Numbered from the stretch's first letter, positions 53,611-62,490 are shown. The stretch is DNA of 64,000 nt from Nevskia sp035651715 (GCA_035651715.1 DASRFD010000045.1:44596-108595); one strand, 5' to 3'. Notes: generated by a model from the sequence alone, not told the origin. A program made the numbers and translations.

Positions 53611-54255
53611 TCAGACCGGGCCGGCCATGGCGACCCAGCCATGCTCGCCGAGCACGAAGCCCTGGCGCAGCTGCAGGCCGCCGCCGGCGCCCTTGACGAT
53701 GCGCGCCACCATCGGCAGCACGCGCTGCGCATCCGCGTCCTGCAGCCACGGCGCGGGATCGACCTGGTAGGTGTAGCTGACCACGGCGGTCGGGTGTTCG
53801 GCGTCATGCTGGTCGAGCTGCCAGCCCACCACCCGCTCGGGCCGGATGTGCGCGACGCAAAAATCCCTCGGGTGCTCGGCGCCGCCGCGGCTGGTGTAAG
53901 CGTGCGCCTTGTAGTACTTGCTGCCCTCCTCGGTGAGGGCATAGCGCTTGACCACGCCCTGCGGATTCTCCGCGGTCTTCGGCACCTCGACCACCGTGCT
54001 GGACGCGAGCCCGAGCTTCTCGAACACCGGCAGCTGCACCGCATGGCGCGCGCCCGCCCCGGCCTCGGCCGGCGTCAGGTCGATCGGCCAGTCGAACATC
54101 GCCAGGCAGACATCGCCCCGCGTGGCGAGGGTCTGTTCGAGCGCCAGCTTGAAGTTGGGGCGCGTCGGCGCGCTGCGGTCGTTGTTCAGCCCGCAGGCCG
54201 GCAGCAGCGGCAGGGCCAGGGCCAACATCAGGAACTTGCGGAGCATCGGTTTCAT
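53611..54255 (-). CDS. Lipoprotein, unknown family, paralog of the next gene
   Basis: A 214-residue protein with signal peptide and lipobox LLPAC. Recognisable segments: FKLALEQTLATRGDVCLAMF, DWPIDLTPAEAG, QLPVFEKLGLASS, YALTEEGSKYYKAHAY, DFCVAHIRPERVVGWQ and YTYQVDPAPW. All are matched in the gene at 54265, so the two are tandem duplicates that have diverged. A winged-helix-like pattern is possible (LPVFEKLGL...YALTEEG), but no function is known. It stops four bases before the start codon of the hydroxylase-like gene. Confidence 0.75.
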   Translation of the reverse strand: MKPMLRKFLMLALALPLLPACGLNNDRSAPTRPNFKLALEQTLATRGDVCLAMFDWPIDLTPAEAGAGARHAVQLPVFEKLGLASSTVVEVPKTAENPQGVVKRYALTEEGSKYYKAHAYTSRGGAEHPRDFCVAHIRPERVVGWQLDQHDAEHPTAVVSYTYQVDPAPWLQDADAQRVLPMVARIVKGAGGGLQLRQGFVLGEHGWVAMAGPV

Positions 54256-54264
54256 GTCACTCGT

Positions 54265-54927
54265 CTATCGTGGGAATACGGTTGCGCGGCTCGTCGCCGC
54301 CGCCTGGTCCGACATCTCGTCGGCGATCCAGCCGCGCTGCGTCAGGTGTACGCCCAGGCGCAGCTGCTGCGTCCCGGCGTTTTCCATCGCCTGCCTCACC
54401 ACCGGGAACGCGCGGCGCACATCCGCCGCCTGCGTCCATGGCGCCGCCGCGATCTTGTAGGTGAACAGGACCGAGGTCGCCGTGCGGCCGTCGAGGCTGA
54501 CCGGCTTCTCCCAGCCGATCACCCGGTCCAGGGACAGGGTCGCCACGCAGAAATCGGCCGGATGGACCTCGCGGCGGGTCGCGGTGGCGATTACCACCGG
54601 CACCTGGAGGTAGTACGTCCGCCCCGCGGTGGTCAGCGCATATTCGCGGGCCGGCTCCGCGGCATCCTCTACCTCGTGCCCGGCGACCAGGCCCAGGGCT
54701 TCCAGCACCGGCATCTGCTGCGCGTCGAGGCTGTGCATCCGGCGGTCGGCGGCGGTCACGGTGATCGGCCAGTCGTACTTCGCCAGGCACAGGTGGCCGC
54801 GCTGCGCCAGGTATTCGCTCACCGCGGCGGTGAAGTTCGCGCGGCTGGGCAGCTGCGCCTGCCGCTGACCGCAGCCGCCGAGCAGCAGCAGGATCGCCAG
54901 AACCGCGGAGGACCGGTATCGCTTCAT
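54265..54927 (-). CDS. Lipoprotein, unknown family, paralog of the previous gene
   Basis: A 220-residue protein with signal peptide and lipobox LLLGGC. It shares with its neighbour the blocks ANFTAAVSEYLAQRGHLCLA, KYDWPITVTAADR, QMPVLEALGLVAG, YALTTAGRTYYLQ, DFCVATLSLDRVIGWE and FTYKIAAAPWTQAADV. The length and gene spacing (nine bases) show a local duplication. Probably anchored in the outer membrane facing the periplasm. No function is known. Confidence 0.75.
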   Translation of the reverse strand: MKRYRSSAVLAILLLLGGCGQRQAQLPSRANFTAAVSEYLAQRGHLCLAKYDWPITVTAADRRMHSLDAQQMPVLEALGLVAGHEVEDAAEPAREYALTTAGRTYYLQVPVVIATATRREVHPADFCVATLSLDRVIGWEKPVSLDGRTATSVLFTYKIAAAPWTQAADVRRAFPVVRQAMENAGTQQLRLGVHLTQRGWIADEMSDQAAATSRATVFPR

Positions 54928-54949
54928 CGCAGGGCCGGGCTCGATCCGC

Positions 54950-56398
54950 TCAATTCACGCAGGGGCCGCTGGCCGGCGGCGCCTCCGGGATCTGGTAGCC
55001 GTCGGTCAGCGTATTGAGGAAACAGACCAGGTCGGCGACCTGCTGATCGGTCATCGGCGGCGTCGACCCCGCCGCGCGCGGCTGCGTGCCACCGCCGCGC
55101 GTATTGTCCCCGCCGACCCCGGTGCCGAGCGGCACTTCCTCGTCGACGTTGCCCCGAAAAGCCGGCGGCAGATCGTTGAAGATCTGCACCGCCGCGCCGG
55201 GCACATGCGTCGGCTGCAGCGCGTAGCCCGGATTATCGACCGGCGCGGCGGAGCCGCCGCTGCCCGGGTACCAGTACTCGGGATTGGTGTCGCGCGTGTT
55301 GTAGAACTGCACGACCTGGCTCAGCGAGTGGAACACGCCGTTGTGGAAGAACGCGGTGCGTGTCGCCACGTTGCGCAGGGTCGGCACCTTGAACTGGCCG
55401 CAGTAGGGATCGGAGGTCTCGAAACCCGGCGAGCCCGGCGCGTGGTCGGTGCGATAGGGGCCGCACAGGCCCATGTCGTAATGGCTCGGATCGGCGTCGT
55501 TGGCCGGGATCGGATCGGGGTTGCCGGGGATCGAGCTGTCGTTGCGCGGCGCGCCGATCGCCTGGTAGGTGAAATCCGTCATCAGCCCCTGGTTGCCGTC
55601 GAAGTTGACGCCGGCGTAGTGGCAGGCCAGGCAGTTGCCGACGCTGTCCGTGTTGAAAATCCTGAGGCCGCGCATCTCCGCCGCGGTCAGGGTGCCGCCG
55701 ACCTTGTTGTGGACATAGAGGTCGTACTTGCTGGTGTACGGATGGAAGCTCAGGTCTTCATGCTCGAAGGCCTGGATCGCCTGGCCGAGGTCGGCAAATG
55801 CCGTGTCGGTGTCGGCGAAGACCCCGGCGCCGAAGGCCTGCATGAACAGAGCGGCATACTGGCCGTTCTTGACCGCCTGCACCACCGCGTCCTTCGAGGG
55901 GTTGTTCATCTCGACCGGGTTGAGCAGCGGCAGTTGCGGCTGCTCGGCCAGCGTCGCCGCGCGGCCGTCCCACATGAAGCCGCCGCCGGCCGAGGCCAAG
56001 GTCACCCCGTCCGGATTCGCGGCGTTGTCGCTGTACGGCGGCGTCGCGTCCTTGTAGCGCAGCGACGGCACCGCGCGGAACCCGGATTCGGCGGGGTCGG
56101 AACCCAGCTGCACCGCCAGGCTGTTCGGCGGCCCGTAGGCATATTGCGGCGAGTGGCAGGTGGCGCACGACATGTTCTTGCCGCCCGACAGGGTCTTGTC
56201 GAAAAACGCCTTCTGCCCCACCTGCGCCGCCAGGCTCAGCGTCGAACCGCCGCTGCCGGAACCGGAGCTGCCCCCGCTGCCTCCGCCCGAGCTGGAGCCG
56301 CTGCCTGCGCCGGAGCTGCCGCCGCTCCCGCCGCCGCAGCCCGCCAGCAGGAGCAGGACCGCGCCGAGCACGGCGGCCGCCTGGATTTTCATGCGCAT
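54950..56398 (-). CDS. Di-heme cytochrome c peroxidase-like lipoprotein (MauG/CCP superfamily), copy 1
   Basis: A 482-residue lipoprotein with lipobox LLLLAGC followed by a long Gly/Ser spacer (about residues 22-52). Two haem-binding CxxCH motifs are present: MSCATCHSPQYAYG (about 79-83) and GNCLACHYAG (about 258-262). Other typical segments are FMWDGRAATLAEQPQLPLLN, FHPYTSKYDLYVHNK and AFFHNGVFHSLSQVVQFYNT. The last part is extended by about 60 residues compared with copy 2. It is encoded next to a phosphoesterase on the same strand. Family members reduce peroxide or modify partner proteins. Confidence 0.85.
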   Translation of the reverse strand: MRMKIQAAAVLGAVLLLLAGCGGGSGGSSGAGSGSSSGGGSGGSSGSGSGGSTLSLAAQVGQKAFFDKTLSGGKNMSCATCHSPQYAYGPPNSLAVQLGSDPAESGFRAVPSLRYKDATPPYSDNAANPDGVTLASAGGGFMWDGRAATLAEQPQLPLLNPVEMNNPSKDAVVQAVKNGQYAALFMQAFGAGVFADTDTAFADLGQAIQAFEHEDLSFHPYTSKYDLYVHNKVGGTLTAAEMRGLRIFNTDSVGNCLACHYAGVNFDGNQGLMTDFTYQAIGAPRNDSSIPGNPDPIPANDADPSHYDMGLCGPYRTDHAPGSPGFETSDPYCGQFKVPTLRNVATRTAFFHNGVFHSLSQVVQFYNTRDTNPEYWYPGSGGSAAPVDNPGYALQPTHVPGAAVQIFNDLPPAFRGNVDEEVPLGTGVGGDNTRGGGTQPRAAGSTPPMTDQQVADLVCFLNTLTDGYQIPEAPPASGPCVN

Positions 56399-56465
56399 CT
56401 CGAACCCTCTGGCGCCGGGTGCCCGGCACGTTCGTCACGCCCCGCCGGGCGCCACAAGCAAAGAC

Positions 56466-56484
56466 GGGCCGTCGCAGACGGCCC
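56466..56484 (-). terminator. Hairpin in the gap between peroxidase and phosphoesterase genes
   Basis: GGGCCGTC and GACGGCCC form a perfect 8-bp stem with loop GCA. It lies about 75-95 bases past the phosphoesterase stop on the minus strand. No T-tract is seen, so it may act in mRNA processing between the two genes. Confidence 0.4.
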
Positions 56485-56518
56485 GCATGCCCATCCCATC
56501 CTTGTGCAACCGCGGAAT

Positions 56519-56548
56519 GCGTGGGGCGGCGAACCGCCCGCCCCACGC
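56519..56548 (-). terminator. Strong hairpin after the phosphoesterase gene
   Basis: GCGTGGGGCGG (56519-56529) and CCGCCCCACGC (56538-56548) form a perfect 11-bp stem with an 8-base loop. It starts about 11 bases past the stop on the minus strand. A U-tract is missing, so it might be a partial terminator. Confidence 0.55.
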
Positions 56549-56558
56549 CAGGCGCCGC

Positions 56559-58895
56559 CTACTTCACCGCCCAGATGTTGTTCTGGTTCGCATCCGGTCC
56601 GGTCTGCGGCGTGATCGCGGGGCCGGCCACGCCGACGCCCGAAATGTCGGCCGGGTTCAGCTTCTGCACGTAATTCGCCGGGATCACGTAGGCGTGGTTG
56701 ATCGGACGCACCGAGTCGAAGTGCGTATCCGCGCTGCCCGCGAATTCCGGCAAAGCCGTGATATTCGCCGCGATGAAGGCCTCGGTGTACTTCGCGCGGT
56801 TCAGGTAGGAAGCGTCCACCGCCGGGTCGGCCAGCTGGAACATGTCCTGCACCGTGCGCACCAGCGAGAAGTGGCTGTAGGCGTCGCTGTCCTTGCCGCC
56901 CTTCGGCGCAGTGCCGACATCCTGCTGGTTGGTGATGACGCCGAAGATCGAATTGCCGTGGCCGATGTTGCCGTTGCCGTAGCCGCTCGGCTGCGTCGTC
57001 GCGGTGGCCTTGCCGCTCGCATCCACCGTCACCGGGGCGGCGCCGGAGTTCTTGCCGCCGGCGTTCCAGCCGCAGCAGGAGGTGCTGGAGCCCTCGCCTT
57101 CATCGAACATGATCACGATCGCGACGTGCTTCTGCGGGTTCTTCCACAGGGCCGAGTTCTGGATCGCGCTGACCACCTTGCCGACGTAAATGTCGGCGCG
57201 GATGATGCCGGCCGTCTCGCCGTTGTTGTTGTTGGCGCAGCTGGTGTCGCTGCCGACGCCGTGCATGTCGTCGCACTGGTCGGGCACGATGAAGTTGACG
57301 TTGCCGACGTCGCCGGCGGCGAGGTCGGCGCCGAACTGGTCGTACATCCATCCGGTCGGCACCGTGTAGGCGGTGCTCTTGGCCCAGTCGGCCGCCGTGT
57401 ACTGCGTGCCGAAGATGGTGCGGTTGTCGGCCACGAACTCCGGCAGCAGGCGCGCCGTCTGGTAGGCGATCGACGGACCGTGCTTGACCTTGTACAGGCC
57501 GCCCACCACCGCGAAGTTGGCGGTGCCGGTCACGTTGGTGCCGTCGGTGTCGGTCTCGTTGTAGGTGTCGACGACCGCCGGATCGGCGACGCTGTCGGAA
57601 CGCACGTCCTGCCCCGGGTTCATCGACTCGCTGTAGGTGCGCCAGGTCAGGCCGGCCTTCGACAGCAGGGTGAACAGGTTGTCGCCCGGCGCATTGTGGT
57701 TGGTGCCGCTGGTCGGCGAGGTGCTGCACGCGTCGCCGGCGTTGCTGCTGAAGCCGGCGAGATGCTTGCTGTCCAGCGGCGGCAGCGGGCCCTGCGGCGG
57801 CAGCGGCTGGCCATCGGAGGCGGTGCCGCCGGCGAAGGCCACGTCCTGCGGCGCGTTGGCGCCGGCGGCGCCGCAGCCGAACCAGTTGTCGTCGGTGATG
57901 CCCCAGTCGTCGCCGCCGCCGAGCGCGGTGTAGTTCGGCTCGGAAGGATTGCCGGTCGAGTAGTAGGTCGTAAGCTGGTTGTACTTGCTGAGCAGCGCGT
58001 TGATCTGGGGCGCGCGCGTGTTGCCAAGAACCGCGTCGGTGGACTTGTTCTCCAGCATGATGACGAAGATGTTGTCGTAGGCCGGCACGCCCTCGATGTT
58101 GAACGCCGCCTGCTGCGACTGCGCGAAGGTGATGGGCTGGCGCGTATCGGCCGGGATCGTCTCGCCGGCGGTGATGCCCGAGACGCCCGCGAGGCGCGGG
58201 TCGCCGCCGGCCACGGCCAGCGCGTCCGGATACTTGTCGCCGCGGTCGAACTTGGCCGTCGCGTAGGTGTAGCGGTTGCCCAGCGCGTTGTAGGCGTATT
58301 CCAGCGCGTACTGGTTGGCTCCCGACTCGGTGTTGACGTCGGCGAGCACATCGAGGCTGCCGATGCTGGCCGAGCCCTGGTTGAAGGTCGGGCCGCTGAG
58401 GCGGGTGGCGAGGTTGCCCAGTTCGGTCGTGAAGGTGCTGCCGTTGGCTTCGACCAGCCGCTGCACTTCGCTGGACATCGGGCTGATCACGATCTTGTCC
58501 GCGCCCTGGAATGCCACTTGCGCGGCGGAGGCGCGCAGGATCAGGTGGCCCGAAACGGCCGAGCCGCTGGCGGTGTTCGTCGCCGAGGCCGGGATGTCGG
58601 CAAGCAGCTGGCCGCTGTCGCCGGTGGTGAGGGAGAAGTGACCGCTGCCGTCCGTCTTCGCCGTCGCCTCGGAGCCGTCGCACTTGCCGTTGGCGTTGGC
58701 ATCGACGCAGACCGTGGCACCGGCGTAGTACCCGGGCTTGAAGGTCGGGTCGCCGGTCTTGCTGCCGGAGACGAAGGCGCTCGACGCCACGACGCCGCTG
58801 TAGGTCGTACCATTGTTGTCATTGTTACCGCACGCCGCGAGCATGCAGCAGGCCGCTGCGATCGGCGTCAGCTTCAACGCATCACGATTGAACAT
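56559..58895 (-). CDS. Secreted phosphoesterase (PF04185 type) lipoprotein, copy 1
   Basis: A 778-residue lipoprotein with lipobox CCMLAAC. Residues about 45-125 form a small beta-rich domain with CVDANANGKCDGSEATAKTD, a carboxypeptidase-regulatory/SdrD-B-like pattern. The phosphoesterase half starts at YDNIFVIMLENKSTDAVLGN and continues with LTTYYSTGNPSEPNYTALGG, WKNPQKHVAIVIMFDEGEG and GNGNIGHGNSIFGVI, which match the SapM/PLC-like phosphoesterase family. The metal-binding Glu-Asn in the first motif is kept. Substrates might be phospholipids or phosphomonoesters. It lies beside a di-heme peroxidase. Confidence 0.83.
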   Translation of the reverse strand: MFNRDALKLTPIAAACCMLAACGNNDNNGTTYSGVVASSAFVSGSKTGDPTFKPGYYAGATVCVDANANGKCDGSEATAKTDGSGHFSLTTGDSGQLLADIPASATNTASGSAVSGHLILRASAAQVAFQGADKIVISPMSSEVQRLVEANGSTFTTELGNLATRLSGPTFNQGSASIGSLDVLADVNTESGANQYALEYAYNALGNRYTYATAKFDRGDKYPDALAVAGGDPRLAGVSGITAGETIPADTRQPITFAQSQQAAFNIEGVPAYDNIFVIMLENKSTDAVLGNTRAPQINALLSKYNQLTTYYSTGNPSEPNYTALGGGDDWGITDDNWFGCGAAGANAPQDVAFAGGTASDGQPLPPQGPLPPLDSKHLAGFSSNAGDACSTSPTSGTNHNAPGDNLFTLLSKAGLTWRTYSESMNPGQDVRSDSVADPAVVDTYNETDTDGTNVTGTANFAVVGGLYKVKHGPSIAYQTARLLPEFVADNRTIFGTQYTAADWAKSTAYTVPTGWMYDQFGADLAAGDVGNVNFIVPDQCDDMHGVGSDTSCANNNNGETAGIIRADIYVGKVVSAIQNSALWKNPQKHVAIVIMFDEGEGSSTSCCGWNAGGKNSGAAPVTVDASGKATATTQPSGYGNGNIGHGNSIFGVITNQQDVGTAPKGGKDSDAYSHFSLVRTVQDMFQLADPAVDASYLNRAKYTEAFIAANITALPEFAGSADTHFDSVRPINHAYVIPANYVQKLNPADISGVGVAGPAITPQTGPDANQNNIWAVK

Positions 58896-59162
58896 TGATT
58901 GTGTTCCCTAGGTTTTTGGCGGAAAGAGACAGCCGTATCTGCAGGGCCGTATCGGCCGGAAAACTTAGGAGCCGAAGATGACGGATCGGTTAAAGATCGC
59001 GCGGCGCGCCGGCGCATCGATCAGGGGACGCCTCGCAGGCCTTGCCGCAGTTGAGGTTTGCGCCCAATGTAAAGAATGGTAACTGAGGGTATGCCACCGC
59101 CCATGTGCATGGCGCAGCCGATTCCCGGCGCAGCAGGGTGCCCATACCGGGGACCGCGCTAC

Positions 59163-59181
59163 CCGCTCCAGGATGGAGCGG
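59163..59181. terminator. Hairpin just past the second peroxidase gene
   Basis: CCGCTCC (59163-59169) and GGAGCGG (59175-59181) form a perfect 7-bp stem with loop AGGAT. It begins two bases beyond the stop of the minus-strand peroxidase gene. The T-tract (TTTT, 59182-59185) is on the other side, so orientation is ambiguous. Confidence 0.5.
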
Positions 59182-59183
59182 TT

Positions 59184-60494
59184 TTACTTCGAGGGCGCGT
59201 ACCCATCGGCAAGGGTACCTAGGAAAGCGATCAGGTCCCGGATCTCCGCCTCGCTCAGTGCCGGCTTGCCGCCGGGCCTGCCGCCGAACGGCGGCTCCCT
59301 GTTGACGTTCGGCCGGTACTGCGGCGGCAGATCGTCGAACTTGTCGATGCTGCCGTCGGCCTTGCGCGGATACCATTTGCCGGGATTGGTGTCGCGCTCA
59401 GCGTAGAAGTGCAGCACCTGTTCCAGGCTGTGGAAGGCCCCGTTGTGGAAGAACACCTTGCGCAAGGTGACGTTGCGCAGCGAAGGCGCGCGGAACAGGC
59501 CGCAGAATTCCTTGCGGTCCGCCAGATCCGTGCGCAGCGGTCCGCACAGTCCCAGGTCGTAGTAAGCCGGGTCGCGGTTGGCCGGGAGGCTGCGGTTGCG
59601 CGGCACGCCGACGGCGACGTAGCCAAAATCGCTGAAACTGGGAAAGGCATGGCCGCGCACGGCGCTGGGATGGCACAGCGCGCAATTGCCCTTGGCCGGA
59701 TTGTTGAACAGCGCCAGCCCGCGGGCTTCCTGCGGCGTGAGCTGCGCTTTTCCGCGCAGGTAGGCATCGTATTTGCTGTCGTAGGGATAGAAGTCCGGCG
59801 CGCTTTGCTGGAACACTTCGAGCGCCAGCAGCACGCCCTTGAAGGCCAGTGCCTCATCCCGGAACACCTCCGCTCCGAAGGTGTCGCGGAACTGGCCGGC
59901 GTAGGGCGCAGCCTTGACCTTGGCCACCACCGCGGCGGCATCGGTGTTGGCCATTTCCACCGGCGAAAACAGCGGCAGGGGCGCCTGGTCGTGCAGCGAT
60001 TGCGCGCGACCGTCCCAGGTATGACCGCCGGTGACGCCCTGGTCGATGCTGTCGTCGCCGTCGTCCTCGTAATGGTGCTCGGTGAACGCCGGCACGTTCT
60101 GCAGGTAACGCAGCGAAGGCACCGCCCGGATGCCGGCGAGCTTCAGCTCAGGCCCGCCCAGCTTCACCGCGGCCGCATCGGACGGGCCGAAGGCGAATTT
60201 CGGATCGTGGCAGGTGGAGCAGGCCATGCGCCCCGAGGCCGACAGCGAGGGGTCGAAAAACAAGGCGCGGCCCAGGGCGGTGATTTCCGCAACGCTGGCC
60301 TGGCGCGGAAACTTCACCGCGTAGAACGGCGTTTCCGCCGCTGCCGGCAATGCCGCTGCGGCGGCCCGGTCGGGGGCGGCGGCGGCCGTCGGTGTCTTGC
60401 CGCAGGCGGCGAACGCGCCGGCCGCAGCCATTGCAGCGGCCAACAGGGCGGCCCGGCTGTGCGCGGCAGGCCGGAACAGGAGCAGGGGTCGCAT
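59184..60494 (-). CDS. Di-heme cytochrome c peroxidase-like protein, copy 2
   Basis: A 436-residue exported protein from ATG 60494; an upstream in-frame ATG (60530) would precede the signal. The signal ends in AFAAC, a likely lipobox. Two CxxCH motifs are present: MACSTCHDPKFAFG and GNCALCHPSAVRG. Shared with copy 1 are HTWDGRAQSLHDQAPLPLFS, FYPYDSKYDAYLRGKAQLTP, VFFHNGAFHSLEQVLHFYAE and KFDDLPPQYRPNVNREPPF. It is divergent from the second phosphoesterase gene across 153 bases, where a Pho-box-like repeat lies. The substrate is unknown. Confidence 0.85.
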   Translation of the reverse strand: MRPLLLFRPAAHSRAALLAAAMAAAGAFAACGKTPTAAAAPDRAAAAALPAAAETPFYAVKFPRQASVAEITALGRALFFDPSLSASGRMACSTCHDPKFAFGPSDAAAVKLGGPELKLAGIRAVPSLRYLQNVPAFTEHHYEDDGDDSIDQGVTGGHTWDGRAQSLHDQAPLPLFSPVEMANTDAAAVVAKVKAAPYAGQFRDTFGAEVFRDEALAFKGVLLALEVFQQSAPDFYPYDSKYDAYLRGKAQLTPQEARGLALFNNPAKGNCALCHPSAVRGHAFPSFSDFGYVAVGVPRNRSLPANRDPAYYDLGLCGPLRTDLADRKEFCGLFRAPSLRNVTLRKVFFHNGAFHSLEQVLHFYAERDTNPGKWYPRKADGSIDKFDDLPPQYRPNVNREPPFGGRPGGKPALSEAEIRDLIAFLGTLADGYAPSK

Positions 60495-60519
60495 AGGGGC
60501 GCCTGTTTGACAGGATTCC

Positions 60520-60537
60520 ATGTCAGGCACGTGACAG
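60520..60537 (-). promoter_or_regulatory. Pho-box-like repeat in the divergent peroxidase/phosphoesterase gap
   Basis: On the minus strand CTGTCAC-GTGC-CTGACAT are 7-base direct repeats 11 bases apart. The first matches CTGTCAT except the last base and the second differs at one base. A third related heptamer CTGTCAA follows 13 bases on (60507-60513). Placed between a peroxidase and a phosphoesterase gene, this fits PhoB control, but it is an eye match only. Confidence 0.45.
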
Positions 60538-60647
60538 GAGCGGCCGGTACCGCTGACATCAAGGCAACATCTTCGTGTAATAGTTGTTCACGATACTTTT
60601 CGGGATGCAACCCTTTTTTACGTTTCGCAACACAGGGGATAATCTCG

Positions 60648-62363
60648 ATGAAACGCGCATACCGTGTCGCACCGCTGGCTCTGGCGCTGCTGCTGGGCCT
60701 CAGCGCCTGCGACGACAATAACAACAACAATTCCGGCTCCAGCTCCGGAGGATCCTCTTCCTCCAGCTCGAGCAGCTCCGGCTCCTCCGGGTCCAGCTCA
60801 TCCTCTTCCGGCGGCACGCTGAGCCAGGTGCAGCACGTGGTGGTGATCTACGCCGAAAATCACTCCTTCGACTCCGTGTTCGGCAAGATGCCCGGCGTCA
60901 ACGGCCTGAGCGCGGTGCTCGACAGCACCGGCAAGCCGACCGCGGCCTACGTCAAGCAGGTGGACCGCGACGGCACCACCGTCCTGGCGACCCTGCCGCC
61001 GGCGTTCGGCGGCGTCACCAGCCCCGGCTATACCCCCGCCGTGACCCAGGCGGACAGCACGGGCAAGCCGAATGCGCCGTACTCCTTCGAGAGCACCTAC
61101 GGCCTGACCGCCAGCACCGTGACCAACGATCTGGTCCATCGCTTCTTCGACGAACAGATGCAGATCAACGGCGGCAAGATGGACAGCTTCGCCGCCTGGT
61201 CCGACGTGGGCGGCCTGTCGCTCGGCAACTTCGACTACAGCGGTTCCAAGCTGGCCACCCTGGCCAAGCAGTACGTCATCGCCGACAACTGGTTCAACGG
61301 CGCCTTCGGCGGCTCCTTCCTCAACCACCAGTACTTAATCTGCGCCTGCGCGCCGAAGTACACGGACGCCGAAACCCGCGGCGCCAGCCGCATCTCGGCG
61401 GTGGACAAGGACACCGGCGGCAACTACACCACGCACCTGACGACCGCCTCGACCTCGCCGGCTTCGGCCCTGTCGGGCAAGCCGGTGTTCGTCAACGACG
61501 GGGCCATTTCGCCGAAGGATTACTTCGGCGCCGGCGACGGCTACCGCGGCATCAACACCTTGCAGCCGGCCTACCAGCCCAGCGGCAACACACCAAAGAG
61601 TGGCGCAACTGGCAACGATCTGCTGTTCGCCGACCCCACAGCAAGCAGCACGCTGGAGCCGCAGACTCAGACCACCATCGGCGATCTGCTCACCGCCAAG
61701 AACGTATCTTGGCGCTGGTATTCGGGCGCATGGAACCTGGCCGTAAGCGATGGTCCCAAGGCGTCGGGCGACCGGCAATACATTTATAAGCCGTCCACCC
61801 CGCAAGCTTCCCCGGACTTCCAGGCCCACCACCAGCCGTTCAACTACTACGCCGAGTTCGACCCGGTGACCCACGCCGACGCGCGCAATGCCCATCTGCG
61901 TGACGAGTCCGACCTCATCGCGGACGCGCTGGCCGGCACCCTGCCGGCGGTGGCGTTCTTCAAGCCGCAGGGCAACCACAACCAGCACCCGGGCTATGCC
62001 AACCTGGCCGATGGCGACGATCACATCGCCGATCTCATCGCCAAGCTGCAGGCCACCCCGGAGTGGAACAGCATGGTGATCATCGTCACCTACGACGAGT
62101 TCGGCGGCGCCTGGGACCACGTTGCCCCGCCCAAGGGCGACAAGCTGGGCCCCGGCACGCGCCTGCCGACGATGATCATCTCGCCGCTGGTCAAGCCGGC
62201 CTTCATCGACCACACCCAGTATGACTCCGGCTCGATCAACCGCTTCATCATCAAGCGCTTCGGCCTCGACGCCAGCGGCCTGCCGGGCCTCGCCGCCCGC
62301 GATGCGGCCCTGGTTGCCAACGGCGGCACCAAGATGGGCGACATGACCAACATGCTGAAGTAA
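60648..62363 (+). CDS. Secreted phosphoesterase (PF04185 type, acid phosphatase/PLC-like) lipoprotein, copy 2
   Basis: A 571-residue lipoprotein with lipobox LLGLSAC followed by a Ser/Gly-rich linker (residues about 28-58). The catalytic start is VQHVVVIYAENHSFDSVFGK, with the conserved Glu-Asn-His-Ser-Phe-Asp. Other family segments: FNGAFGGSFLNHQYLICACA, VAFFKPQGNHNQHPGYANLA, HIADLIAKLQATPEWNSMVI and VTYDEFGGAWDHVAPP. It should cleave phosphate esters outside the inner membrane. A strong terminator follows. It is much shorter than copy 1, which has extra N-terminal domains. Confidence 0.88.
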   Translation: MKRAYRVAPLALALLLGLSACDDNNNNNSGSSSGGSSSSSSSSSGSSGSSSSSSGGTLSQVQHVVVIYAENHSFDSVFGKMPGVNGLSAVLDSTGKPTAAYVKQVDRDGTTVLATLPPAFGGVTSPGYTPAVTQADSTGKPNAPYSFESTYGLTASTVTNDLVHRFFDEQMQINGGKMDSFAAWSDVGGLSLGNFDYSGSKLATLAKQYVIADNWFNGAFGGSFLNHQYLICACAPKYTDAETRGASRISAVDKDTGGNYTTHLTTASTSPASALSGKPVFVNDGAISPKDYFGAGDGYRGINTLQPAYQPSGNTPKSGATGNDLLFADPTASSTLEPQTQTTIGDLLTAKNVSWRWYSGAWNLAVSDGPKASGDRQYIYKPSTPQASPDFQAHHQPFNYYAEFDPVTHADARNAHLRDESDLIADALAGTLPAVAFFKPQGNHNQHPGYANLADGDDHIADLIAKLQATPEWNSMVIIVTYDEFGGAWDHVAPPKGDKLGPGTRLPTMIISPLVKPAFIDHTQYDSGSINRFIIKRFGLDASGLPGLAARDAALVANGGTKMGDMTNMLK

Positions 62364-62381
62364 GCGGCTTCGCAGCATTCG

Positions 62382-62411
62382 ACGGGCGGCCTGCGGCCGC
62401 CCGTTTTTTTT
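62382..62411 (+). terminator. Intrinsic terminator after the second phosphoesterase gene
   Basis: ACGGGCGGCC (62382-62391) and GGCCGCCCGT (62395-62404) form a perfect 10-bp stem with a 3-base loop, followed by an uninterrupted T-tract to 62411. It is 19 bases past the stop. Confidence 0.93.
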
Positions 62412-62455
62412 GGGCTTCCGGCCCGGGGCGGCTGGCGCGGACGCCGCGCAATCCG

Positions 62456-62461
62456 TATAAT
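62456..62461 (+). promoter_or_regulatory. -10 element of the tRNA-Val gene
   Basis: A perfect TATAAT lies 29 bases ahead of the tRNA, followed by a GC-rich discriminator (TCGCCCCTC), as in stringently controlled stable-RNA promoters. The -35 is weak: CTGGCG at 62432-62437, spacing 18. Confidence 0.6.
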
Positions 62462-62490
62462 TCGCCCCTCTTTACGCTGTTCCGGCGTAC

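Noticed and set aside
56160..58898. Long plus-strand frame opposite the phosphoesterase gene
   Set aside because: Shadow of the phosphoesterase coding strand; no recognisable domains.
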